From Marsupella aquatica (taxonomy: Eukaryota > Marchantiophyta): a stretch of DNA of 64,000 bases. The notes under the pieces are model-generated. The model did no database searches. It was not told the origin of the DNA and saw nothing but the letters and a program-made list of their open reading frames with translations. Within the stretch, counting starts at the first letter, position 1, and every line of letters begins with the position of its first letter. The stretch is taken from positions 9,424,001-9,488,000 of the forward strand of contig OZ316898.1 in the NCBI GenBank assembly GCA_973895155.1. Reading direction: 5' to 3'. A program made the position numbers and the translations under genes. Below, piece after piece: positions 32,001 to 43,577 of this stretch.

Positions 32001-35000
32001 ATGGTGACATCGACAGTCTGGATCAGGGAAGGCGGACAAGTTATTATAGGCATACGTGAGAAACAGGTTGGAAAAGGTCACGTGATAAGTCTTGATCCTT
32101 CCAGGGTTTGTCACAATGTTCCTCTTGGGGTGGACAGAGTTCTTCTTCTATTGGAGGAAGTTTTTGACGAGACCATTCTATGCAAAGATGGCGAACTTTT
32201 GAAGGACATGATTGGGGGTTATCTTGTATGGGAAAGGAATCAACTTTTTTGAGCTCCCATGGAATTGGAGGATGTGTTTGGCACTATTGGTGATGATCAA
32301 GATCCAATCAATCAAAATTCTGATGGGAACAACCATAATGAGAGTCGGTCTGGTGTGGAAGTAGTTTTACCAAAGGCCTTGTGGATGGGCATGCCTGTAA
32401 AGGTGGTGGATGAGAACAAGTTGATTTTTGCAGTGGCAACTATACATGTTCTAGATCCTATAGTGAAGCTTGGGGATGTCACCCTTGGGAATACACATGT
32501 GGGAATTCTGATCAACGATTTTGTCGAGGGAGCTACCATAGATCATCTGAAGCATAGAGATTGCTTAAAAGCTTGGTCAATGGACTAACTCATTGCCAAG
32601 GATGGCAACTTGTTATCTTTCCACAACATCAGGCAAGCTGTGGGAGGGAACACATCTCCAACAAGTGGCAAGCGGTCCTGTGTCCATAAAAGTAGGAAAA
32701 GAAAGAGTCCATCTTCCCAGACATCTAGAAGAGACACATCTTTGGCACGTCAAGATGTGTTGTTGATAAACACTAAGGACTGTTGTAGTGAACATTGTTG
32801 CCAATATTTGGACTGCAACTTGGCTATGGCAATTAGGCAAAAGTGGTGGTCAAAATCTTTTGCGGAGCGCAAGGAGGAGGAAATCAAGGCTATTAAAAAT
32901 ACAATACACTTGGGTACTGGAGAAAGGATTCTAGCAGTGGAGGGCAAAGTATTGTGCTTGGAGGCATGGAGAATCATTCATTCAAGAGGAAAGACTCAAT
33001 TTTATGCCTTGAAGAAGATTGTGATGGCTGGAATGAACATAGGTACCCATAGAAATGCTGGAAAAAGGCGTATGTCCGAGAAAGTATCTCAAGCGTTCAT
33101 GTCAATGAAAGAGATTATTGAGGAGGCAGCTGATCATCATCCAGCCAAGTTGAGAACCATGGCAGATAATACAAGGATGGTTTTGAGGGAATTGCCAACA
33201 AATCTTACTTGGGAGAATATTAGAAACAGGGTTAATGTTGTCAACCAGGAGGCTGGTCTTCCTCCAATTTCCCAACCCACCTTGAGTCATCTACATCAGA
33301 TGTATTTCAGGGAGTTCTCACGTCACAAAAAGGGCAACAACTTTTCAAAGTGTACAACTTGTAGTGAGTTGCTTCAACGGAAAGCAAACCTTACAGGAGC
33401 TAAGGAAGAGTTAGAGGGCCTAAGGCGTGACGACGAGGAACATCACCAAGACCACACACAACAAAGAATGTGCTATCATACCTGGAGATATGAGTCCATC
33501 CATCATCCAAAGGAAGTGTTATGCCTTATTCATGATAAGATGGATCATTCAAAGACAGCTCTCCCAAGAATGCCCTTCAATCCTAAGCATGTGGATGGTG
33601 CCCAAAAGTTCCCAATTACTGTCACTGGTATCCTTACTCATGGTCATGGTCCCAAGGCCATAGCCCAATATCATGTTGGAGTGTGGCCAGGTGATGTCAA
33701 CATCACTATTGGGTCAATTGATTCAATACTAAGGATGTTGGAAAACCCAAATCCAATGATCAAATCACTTGTGGAGGGGCCAGACTCGACAAGTCTTTTT
33801 AAAGACCTCCTTTTTGGGAGAGCAAATATCTTGGAGGCAAGTGTCCTTAGAGCATTTGAGGATGACATTGCCTACATCTCAAGCCTAGGTACTTTACTCA
33901 CAATCCTTTAATTTATTATTATTTAATAATATAAGCTCACACACACTGACACTCTACTTTGTGTAGTTGTTGCTCCTCCTAGCCAAGGTTTCATTAATAG
34001 GGTTTAAACCCTAAACCCTAAATTGGGGTTTAGGGTCTGACTAGGGTTTTATTTAAAAGCATTCTGAGATTGTTACATTGTGATGCAGCACCTGAGGCAC
34101 CAAAGTTCAGGCCCCTTCCACGAGTATTGAAGCTACAACTGGATAATTGTGCCTCAGACAACAAGAACAAATATATGATGGCTTATTTGTCATTGTTGAC
34201 GGCAAGGGAGGTGTTTGAAGAGGTTCATCTTGGTTTTATGGTGGTTGGGCATACTCATGAGGACGTTGACGGTATGTTCGGGCATTTTTCAGAGTCTATG
34301 ATGCATAACCCCACATACTCATTGCCTGAGTTAATGTCCTTGTTCATGAGAGCAAGGACACCCAATGCAGTCCCACATTTTCTACAGGAGGTCCCAGATT
34401 TCAAAAACTACTTAGCTCCATTCATGTTGAAGGGCCCTGAGGCATTGGTGGGGCATTTAAAACCCAGGCTGTTTAGGTTCTATGTTCGTCAGGATAGTAT
34501 GCCATGCTTCCAATACAAAATGAAGTCAACTGATCAGGGATGGTTACCCAAGGAAGGTATTGGAATGTGGTCATGGAAAGATGACAAAAGTCCTCACATC
34601 CCAATTGGGGTGCCCAAACTGCTACCAATGATGGAGTTGAAAATGTTTCCTGAAGTGCTGACAGGGTTGAAGAAGCATGTGTCATTCTTTGAGTTTATTC
34701 TAAAGCGAACAAAAGAGGAAGATCCAAAGCGACGTTGGACAACTCTCATCAATTATTGGAATGACATTGTAGATACTCTACAGGGTGAGCAGGTGCAATA
34801 TGAACTTGAAGGTGCACACAACTTGGAATACGGGTTTTGGCCTTTATCAATATGGAGAGAGCACGTTCCACCAGAATACCGAAATGTGGCATGTGAGTTG
34901 GAGGCAACAGTGGATTATGTGGGACCAGCAAAAGATAAACCTCCTGAGAGTTTTAACCCTAGGGTTGATGTTGTGAAGGGTTGTTATGTGTTGGTACGGC

Positions 35001-35378
35001 CGGACGACTCAGACCTGGATGTTTATCCCGTCCATATGGGGTTAGTTGTTACAGATGTGATAGAAGGACCAGTGAATGAACAAAACCTTCTTACTCATGT
35101 ATGTGGCGTTGAGTGGTTTAGACCATTTATGGCAAAGAAGCAATGTGGTCAATCAGACTGGCAGCCAAGATAGCGGTGGGCAGATTCTTGGGATAAGAAA
35201 TGGGAACGTGATCCAACTCCAATATACAAGGAAGTTGAGACAATAGATGTTTCCTCTGCCTTGTGGTGTTTCAAAGCACGCAAAGGACCAATGACAGGGC
35301 TGGTAGGAATTCCAAAGAATGTTGCTGTCAAGGCAAGAGACTATCTCTTGACATGCATAGCAAGTGACAAATCCTAGA
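32001..35378 (+). pseudogene. DUF7869-type (transposase-related?) gene with in-frame stops
   Basis: The ORF starts near ATG 32001 after an acceptor-like GATGTGCAG. Exon 1 runs to 33887 (donor GTACTT) and exon 2 from about 34089 (acceptor GATGCAG); phase 1 matches. Recognisable features: a Cys-rich CCSEHCCQYLDC segment, GKVLCLEAWRIIHSRGKTQFY, DKMDHSKTALPRMPF, then KLQLDNCASDNKNKYMMAYL and VGHTHEDVDGMFGHF. The last two, with their D and H residues, are the hallmark of DUF7869 proteins, abundant in repeat-rich eukaryote genomes. A mobile-element origin is inferred, not shown. In-frame stops lie at TGA 32250, TAA 32586 and TAG 35171, with coding continuing each time. The final stop is at 35376. 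Confidence 0.65.
33999..34033. repeat. Interstitial telomere-type motifs in the DUF7869 gene intron
   Basis: The 201-bp intron contains AGGGTTTAAACCCTAAACCCTAA and then TTGGGGTTTAGGG, that is, CCCTAAA units facing TTTAGGG units in an inverted arrangement. The motif is the Arabidopsis-type plant telomere repeat and also matches the telo-box of plant promoters. Confidence 0.75.
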
Positions 35379-38300
35379 CAGTAATGAAGCATGTAGTTTA
35401 GCATACAGTTTAAAAGGCAACTCAGAATAGTAGTAGCCAGAGAACTCAAGTGTAGACAAGTCTTATCGTCTAAGTTAGTTAGTTGGTTAGTTTATTTAAG
35501 ATATAATATTAGTTAGTGGGGCCTTAGTTTGGTGATATTAAGGCATGATATTATTGACATTCAAATGAATGTCCAGTAGACATTGTAATATACAACAATC
35601 CTATTAATTGTTGTAAAGGGTGGTCAATCTTTTTTGTATTCAACCCTATAGTAATTAAATAGACAATTGAAACAATGAATGACAGTTTAATTAAGGATTT
35701 GTGCATGGATCAAGAGGTACTTGATGTCATTTAGTGATGCATTGTTATAAAGATCTTGCAACAAAACATTTGAAGTTTTTGACTATCCCACCAAATGTTA
35801 AAGAGGTTGATCATTCATTAACTTATAATATTTAGATAAAATTGGAATTAATCTAATACTTCAATATTCCTTAAATTGGGGTTAAACACAATTGAGTGAC
35901 AAGAACATATATGTTTCTTTTAGTTTTTAATTTTTAGAGAAAGAAATAGTTTAGACAATGTTTTATTTCAATAGTTTTACAAAATCTTCAATGTTTTTTT
36001 CCAGTTGTTTAAATTTAAAGAATTTGAATGTGAATTTATGAATTTCTAATTAATATTTTTGAATCTTGAGCAGTTGACAGCAAGCTAAAGGGCAGCTTGG
36101 GCAGACATTTGTTTTAGATGGGGTCTATGGATAGATCTGATGGTGTAAAAAACAATATTTCAATGATGAAGGGTCATGATTGGTTCCTGCTTTTTCTTTT
36201 TGCTTGGTAAACCGTCAACACCAAATTCACTTTGGCTTATTCCTTCCACTTTTTCAGGTTTTCATTTTTTCACTCAAATCAGCAGGCCAAATTTGAATGA
36301 AGACCACTGCATTCTTTGGGGCGCAACCTTGAATTCTAAATTTGTATTTTTAGATGCATCTTTTGGTGCAAGATACACATTTTTGAGCCATAGACTACCT
36401 TCTATGGTGAACTGCTAGGATGACACTGATACTCAAAATTTCCTGAACATGTGATGTGTTCTTTAATATACTTGACTGTAGTTTAGATGGAATAAGTACA
36501 ATGGGTTACCCAAAGTACTGTATATTGAAACTCCTGGTTTCAATGGTAGAGGAACTCTACCTATGCATTATCCAGTTGCCCGAAAAATGCCCAGCCCAAA
36601 AAATCTTGCAATAAAAAAATTGCAGGGGTAAAACTTGTATAAGTGTTTTGACCCCCACAGAAAAATAGAGAGTTTACTATAAGGTCAGGTTTATAGAGAA
36701 AGTAAGAAAAATTAATAAAAGGGTGTAGATTGGCTCTCAATAGAAGATATATGTCCATTGTGATAAGTAAATACAAAATGACACCACAACCTCATGAACT
36801 TGCACGTCAATGTTACAGTACATCAACCACTTGGTAAGCGCAAAATTTGACACCTGAATCTATACATAAAAGTGGATTTGGGGAGGGTGTGAGATCCATA
36901 ATTCATGGTGACAGAGTGGTGGTGGTCATATATATTTGAATTTATATACTTTTAATGCATATGTTATCATACAGGCTGGAAAATGAACGAGAAATGAATC
37001 ATGGTTATTTTCCTATGTTTCCTCATCAAACACTATCAATCTACTTATCTTTTTTGAAGGGAAGGACCATCACAAAAACCCAAAACTTAGTTCCATTTGG
37101 AACAACCTGGGCGAGAAAAACCACTCTCCACTCTGAGGATTCCCATTCACATACAATGGGCAGCAATAAACCAGTTTCCAAGAAAGGCTTTTCCAAATTT
37201 TCTTTGGTGCTCCACCATTCTTTGGAGCACTTGGTCCCGGATCATCCACCCAAATTGCACACCAGACCATGCAATTAAACCAGTGATTGACCACTCACAC
37301 CACATAACAACTTCATATGGGCAGTACCATCAGAGGGGCCGTCCAGTGGTGCTCCAACCCGGACCCCCATTACCTCTTGCCCCAAAAGATGCTGGACTTA
37401 AATTTTTTTTCTGTAGCATCAAGGGCAATTGGTCATCAGTTCTGCCTAAAAGTGAAGGTGAAACTTAGAAGTCCCTCCCTAGCACCGCACCCAGTGTGAG
37501 ATTGGAGGTGAAACTCATTTTGATGTTGGCAAGGTTGCTGAGCATATGTTACCTTTGGTTTTGTGAGGGATTTCACACACACACAGGACCGAGGGGCAGG
37601 CTATTGCAAGATGGAGCTCCGTGCTGGGGGGAGCTCAATGGAAGGCTGTAGTGAGCCCAAGGTGCATCTCACTGCCAGTTTTTGGGCATTTTTGTTTTTT
37701 GAGACGACTTCATAGTAACTCATGTATGGGCTCCAAATGTAATTGAGTCAGTACTACTTGCCCCTAGAGTTTATGGAAAACTCTCTGATGGTTCAACTCT
37801 AGATTCCCCCCCCCCCAAAAAAAAAACCTTGAGATTCTCTCCACCAGACTGAGTCAAGCTTCATGCATGAGGATTGGGGATTGCAAAAGATTCCAAACGC
37901 CTAGAGGTTATTGTCTCCATGCAAGGAGCTGTACCTTAGAAACTCCTGACGTATGATTTGCCATTATGTTCATGGTCCCATGCTACAAAAAACATATATC
38001 TAACCTTTTGGTAGGGACACAGATATTAGAGATTGATGCCAAAGTCGCCATTCAGGTGAGCTGATTTTGTGACATGGGACCCGTAGATATATATGACCCT
38101 CTCAATGAATAAAAAGAGTAAAACCTGGAGTAAGGATCCCAAATGCAATAGACCAATCATAACCGTGTGATGCAAGAGTAACTATTATTAATTTTGGTGC
38201 CATGCTTATTTTGGAGCTCTACCAGGCGTTTCGGTTTGTGGCTCAGTAGGGCTTTAGTTCTTTTGTTGTTTGGGCTCCTAACGGTTTTACTCTTTGGCCT

Positions 38301-40368
38301 TTTGGCTCTTGGGGTTTTCCAGTTGTATCCTTCATTACCCCATTGGGTTTTTAGCCTTGGGATCATGTCTCCCAGTAAGGTGTTTTGTTCCCTTGAGGTT
38401 ATATAATAATGATAGTATATTAGGCTTTTTAGTTTATTGCTCAGTAGAGCTCTAGTCCTTGTTCTTTGGCTGTTGTTTGGGACTCTTGAGCTTTTTGGCT
38501 CCTAGGTGTCAAGATTTTCCCCTTTGGCCCCCCCCCCTTATTGGGTTTCTAGCAGGCCTTTGGGTTCTTGTCTCCATGTATAGCTCCTTTTGAGTATTTT
38601 ATTTGTCATGATGTCATGATTATAAGAGAGAACTAAGTATGCATGGTTACACAAAAAAGTATAATATTCCATTGATGCAGTAGCCCCCCCATGATTGGCC
38701 CCTTCCATAAGGAGACCTCCTCCAAGTCATCAAAAGAACCTTTAACATTTTCAAGGCTAGTCTTTAGGCTTCCCTAGGGAAAGGAATGTAAAGCCCAGAT
38801 ATATGGACATTTTCAAAGCTAGTCTTCAGGCTTCTATAGGGAAAGGAATTGGAAGCCCAGATGGACCATAATATTAACCGGGATGGACTGCAGTGGACTC
38901 CAGGTTCTGGTCCCTCATTCCCCAACTTTTCAGCTGGAGGTACGAATGAGCCTCCACATGTCGCACCAGTTACATGTCACCCTGGTCAATCCACCCCACA
39001 TAAAAATTGGGGCGAGCTGATACTTGAATTAGTTTTTTGGGACAGGTTATCAATTTGATTATTTGGGGGGACAGGAAAGTAAAACTGTATGATGGTGAGT
39101 CAATTCCAGTCACAATGTTCCACATATCTCACCTAAGTTGGCTCTCAAGGCGAGTTTTAAACTTCATTGCATGCTACAGACAGTGATTATCTCCTATTCA
39201 GGGACAACCTTCACAAATTTTGATGGCTGGTCTGCACAGACAATTTCGCTTACTCCTCCACAAACTATCTAAGCTCCATGTCTATAATCAGACCATGAGT
39301 GGTCGACATATCCACCTTAGACTTGCCAAACCTGTCTCCAAGTATCACATGCTCGGAGAGAAGGGATGGTGAAGCGTAGAAGGGATTTGATGGATTGCAT
39401 CAGTTGATTGAAGCTGACGGATGTTCTCTCCATGGTGGGTCGTGAGGTCCTTGTCACACTGGCCACCCTTGGTCAGGGAGCTGTGTTGCCGAAGGCGGTT
39501 GAATGTCTCTCGTGGCCAATGCAGTTGACTACCATTTGGATTAGTTGTGGAAGTTCTATATACATCAACCCGTGTTACAGATTTTGAGTGAAAACTTGGT
39601 TGTTGGATTTCAGACTTTGGTTCTGTCATCGATCAAGACCTGTCTCCTACTGTATACATTGTTTCTTTGGGAGCGGGAGTGACGCTAGCACATTTCTTAG
39701 CATTCCATTTCTCTCATATTTCAAGAGATACACAGGCAAAGATACCTGTCGTATCTTTTATTTAGCAAGGTGATCTCAAAGCTTGCGATCTCTACATAGA
39801 ACTGTATCTACAAGTATTCCCACTGTGCAAGGAGAACTCGCAATCATGGCAAAGAGACGTCAATCTCCGGCCCCAATGGTGGGAGTCAGAACTCACCTTT
39901 GCACTGCTGGTGTCAAATGTTTTTCGTTGGTAAACAGAGATTCCATCAAACAAAAAGTAGAGTTGGGCATTACCTAAATTAAATGGACAGGAATGGGGAG
40001 TGCATCACCTTCCTGCTTCACCTGTAAATTTAAAGCAACTCTTGACAACCGTAGTGCAGAAACCTGTGATTGTTGAGTTAATTCTCTCCATGTAAGTGTC
40101 TAATCCCGGTTCATGCATCTTCGGTAGCTAGGGCGGTGGGCCCAAATTTAGGCCAAATTTGCTAGAGCCTAGCTCCTGTATGACAAAGCTAAAAATTTAC
40201 AAAAGGCTATTTGGAAAAGGAAAACACATTATCTGCTACAACAGGCTGTTTAAATGAAGTATCAATAAATGCTACAAAGAATTCTTTCCAAGAGGCCGAG
40301 AACTCTGCTGAGAGTCATGCTCTGCTAGTGGGTCGATCCACATGGAGCTGTAAGTCCCAAGGGTTGAT
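35379..40368. other. Long intergenic region without recognised genes
   Basis: AT-rich with homopolymer runs (C-runs at 37.8, 38.5 and 38.68 kb). 38.20-38.61 kb has two related T/G-rich stretches with GCTCAGTAG, TTGTTTGGG and CCTTTGG motifs. 38.75-38.86 kb has a tandem duplication of a segment of about 75 bp (CTAGTCTTTAGGCTTC, GGGAAAGGAATG). The remaining ORFs are short and without domains. Its 3' end borders the polyadenylation side of the hydrolase gene at 40369. Confidence 0.5.
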
Positions 40369-43300
40369 CTATGAAGAACAGTGATCTGATGAGGAGCCTG
40401 ATTTTCGCGAGAGTGAAAGATGGCCAAGGTATGTCTCAGCTGTTGAAGCTAGTAGTGCTGCTCCGTGAGGCAATGCATTGTCATCAAACACATAACGAGC
40501 GGTATGGCCTGAATATATAGATCCAGCGGTCTCATTTCTCATCCCTAGAACCATATAGTAACCTGGGATGTGTTGCATGTAGAAGGCGAAGTCCTCAGCA
40601 CCCATGACAGGAAGGGCTGCCAGCACTTTGTCTTTACCAAATAGCTTAGTGGCCATTGGATAGACATGATCGTGCAAGTTGTTGTCGTTGATGGTGGCTG
40701 GGTAGAATGGGTGAGAATCCTCATTAAAATTGACCGAAGCTTGACAGCGATGCACAGCTGCCTGGTTCACAACAACCTGTGGGAAGTATGAGCCAGGTCA
40801 GAAAATTCCGCAGATTTAATGCTACCTACTGATTGCGGAGTTCTGCATTTCAAATTCAGATATCTATAGACCAAATCCTTCTTACTTACAAGCACTTTTC
40901 CAGAGTCCTCCCAACTTTTCGGTCTAACAGACATTTGTAATTCCTTAAGCCAGAAAAAATCCAAAAAATCGTCACTATATCAGCCCAATTCAGTATCTAC
41001 ACAACATCAACCTATCATTTGACAGTTAGGCGGACGAGGCGACCATGTCAAAATGATCATCGCCTATGGGTATGTTCCTGTTTGGCAGAGAACTCATGAG
41101 AAGATCATTGCTGAAGACAAGACTTTCTCAAATGATTGCCCTATAAAGAGGACGAACAAATAGATATCGCTCTTTTGAGAACCAGGTATGTAGCTTAATT
41201 TGACCCCAACTATGACAGCAAGGTAAAACATAAAGGTTTCTGATCTGTTTCTCCTAGCATCCCTCAAACAACAGGATATGGATGTGGGAAGTTGTCTTTC
41301 AAAGAAAGAAAGTCCTTCTAGTCGACGGCTGCTTAACCAACAATGTCATGGACCCACAAGGAACGACCCTCTCACAATGCTAAAGAGTACTCACCTCTTC
41401 AATCCTTTGCTTTAGCCTGCTGAAACTTTCGCTGGAGAAGGCCCTGAATGTACCAGCCATTCTCACCGTTTCAGGGACAATGTTGAAAGCTTTGCCTGCT
41501 TGCAAAATTGAGACCGATACCACCTGCATGGCACCCGGCCTCAAATTAATTCAACACAATCTTGTTCCTGCCTCGTTGAACCCTATGGAACACGGCACAA
41601 ACGTTGTGGGTCTTACGAAAAGGATGAATTCAGGTATGGCATTTATAATGAAGTGTGGTGGGTACCTGTGAGTCAAGAGGGTCAGCTTCACGGGAGACGA
41701 GTTGTTGTAAGACCAAAACAGTGGCAGCAGCAGCCACAATGGGATCGACAAGGGTTTGAGGCATGGCGGCATGTCCGCCTTTGCCATGGATGGTCGCTTC
41801 CCAAAATCCACTGGCTGCCATGAGCGGTCCTGGTTTGAGGGCCACTGTCCCTGTGGATATATATGGGGAAACGTGCAGCCCAAAAATGGCTTCAGCATTC
41901 CCAAGGGCACCTTCTTCCACCATCACCTTTGCCCCTGCACCACCCTCCTCAGCTGGTTGGAAGAGCAGTCTCACTGTTCCCTGTAACGCCAGAAGACCCA
42001 TCAATTAATCACACCTTGAATGACGACCATAATCAATCGGTTATAGCGCGTAACCTATTTGCTATGATCTAGTTTAAGGTTTAGACCAGTTCATGACAGC
42101 GAAAGATTGAAGTAACTAAAGATAGAGGGTTTGCATGACGATATTGCCATCAGTATGGCCAGGGACGTAGTAGAGCTGCATAGAAGAAAAAGAGCTAGGT
42201 TGTCAGATTCTGTAGCTCCACATATTTGATGTTCGAACTTCTGGTGGTGAGTGGGTGTTTGTGTTGACGGAGTTCTCACCTGAAGAAGATTACGTCGAGA
42301 TTGCAGAATTTTAGCCGCTGCGAGGAGCATGGTGACATGTGCATCATGCCCACAAGCGTGCATCTTCGTGGATGCTTTGCTTTTGTGCTTTGAGTCGCCT
42401 GTTTCCTGCAGTTGTGAGCCAAACCCGAACGCTGAGAAAGTGTTTTTTTGGATTACTTGTGCTGGTATTGTTGGGTGGACTTCATAAGCAACCACGAAAG
42501 AGAGAAAGATCAATTCAATTTTAACCACAAAGGACAACCAAGTGGAGCCAGCCATAGGAAAGACAAGCCGGTAGGGTCCAAGAACTGAGGAAAATCACGT
42601 GCGAATTGGCAAGGGGAAATTCAAGCCAAGTAAAGTGGAAAGACAAGCCGGTAGGATCCAAGAACTAAGGAAAATCACATGCGAATTGGCAAGGGGAAAT
42701 TCATGCCAAGTAAAGTGGAAAGACAGAAGCTGATGGAGTAAGGATGAGTGATTTAATCTGAGCATCATCCAGTTCGTGGTAAGAATGACTGCTCTAAAGT
42801 AAGAATCATCCATTTCAGTTGCAAAAGAGAATCGAATCGTGATAATGAGTGCTCTAATCTACGTATCATCCGTAGTACAGTGGTGAACGTCCCATTTAGA
42901 CACCGTAATTAACTCTTCGCCAAATCTGTCCCTGTGTTGCAGTAGGGTCGGTGGACAGGAAATCAAATTCATTCATTCTGTACGTGATAGAAGGTTTCGA
43001 CTACTTTATCATAGCGTTGGGGAAATGACGTTAAGGATAGTAGAAGAAGCCTGACCTGAATAGGCAGGGCATCCATGTCAGCTCGGAGAGCTATGACGGG
43101 TGCATTGCCGCTGCCAAGGATTCCAACCACACCAGTTTTCGCCACAGGATACTCATAAGGAATGTGCAATTCGTCCAGCTCCTTCCGAATGAAAGCGCTA
43201 GTCTCGAATTCCTCCCATGACAACTCGGGGTACTGGTGAAGGTGCCGCCTCGTGCTTGTCATCCACTTCACCATCTTCTCATCCAGTGCTGCTGCCTTAA

Positions 43301-43577
43301 TGTTCGGAATTGCTTCTGCTATTCCACCTCTCCTTCCAGTTACATGTGCCTCTGCTGTTCTAGTTGCTACACCAAATCTTCCTGGTAGTTCCCCACTTCC
43401 GTTGGCATTCACCTCGTCCTCGCCCAGGCTGGACTCCATATTAATGGTTTCACAATCATCATGGGTCGTAGAGGCAATGCAGCAGAAGCAGACGGAGAGT
43501 TGAAGCAGAATCAGAAGGACAGGACTCAACGATCGTCCCCACCAATTCTGTCTTAAATTCTGGAAGATATCCGCCAT
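40369..43577 (-). CDS. IAA-amino acid hydrolase, ILR1/ILL-like (M20 peptidase), complete
   Basis: Five exons: 43577-43056, 42405-42280, 41980-41666, 41523-41395, 40776-40369; all introns are GT-AG and phase 0, giving 499 residues. The enzyme releases free indole-3-acetic acid from amino-acid conjugates in the ER lumen; the family also cleaves some jasmonoyl conjugates. Seen: an N-terminal hydrophobic segment ([17 protein letters not shown], a likely signal peptide), [26 protein letters not shown], the metal-ligand motif [26 protein letters not shown] (Glu and Gly), GLHVSP, the dimerisation-domain [18 protein letters not shown], and [13 protein letters not shown] near the C-terminus. All metal ligands are present. 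The C-terminus lacks a clear KDEL-type signal. The N-terminal insert before the domain (about 60 residues) is longer than usual. Which ILR1/ILL subclass cannot be said. Confidence 0.92.
42561..42720. repeat. 80-bp tandem duplication in the hydrolase intron 1
   Basis: AGACAAGCCGGTAGG to AAGTAAAGTGGAA occurs twice head to tail (42561-42640 and 42641-42720), with about four differences between copies. It lies wholly within the 650-bp first intron. Confidence 0.9.
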
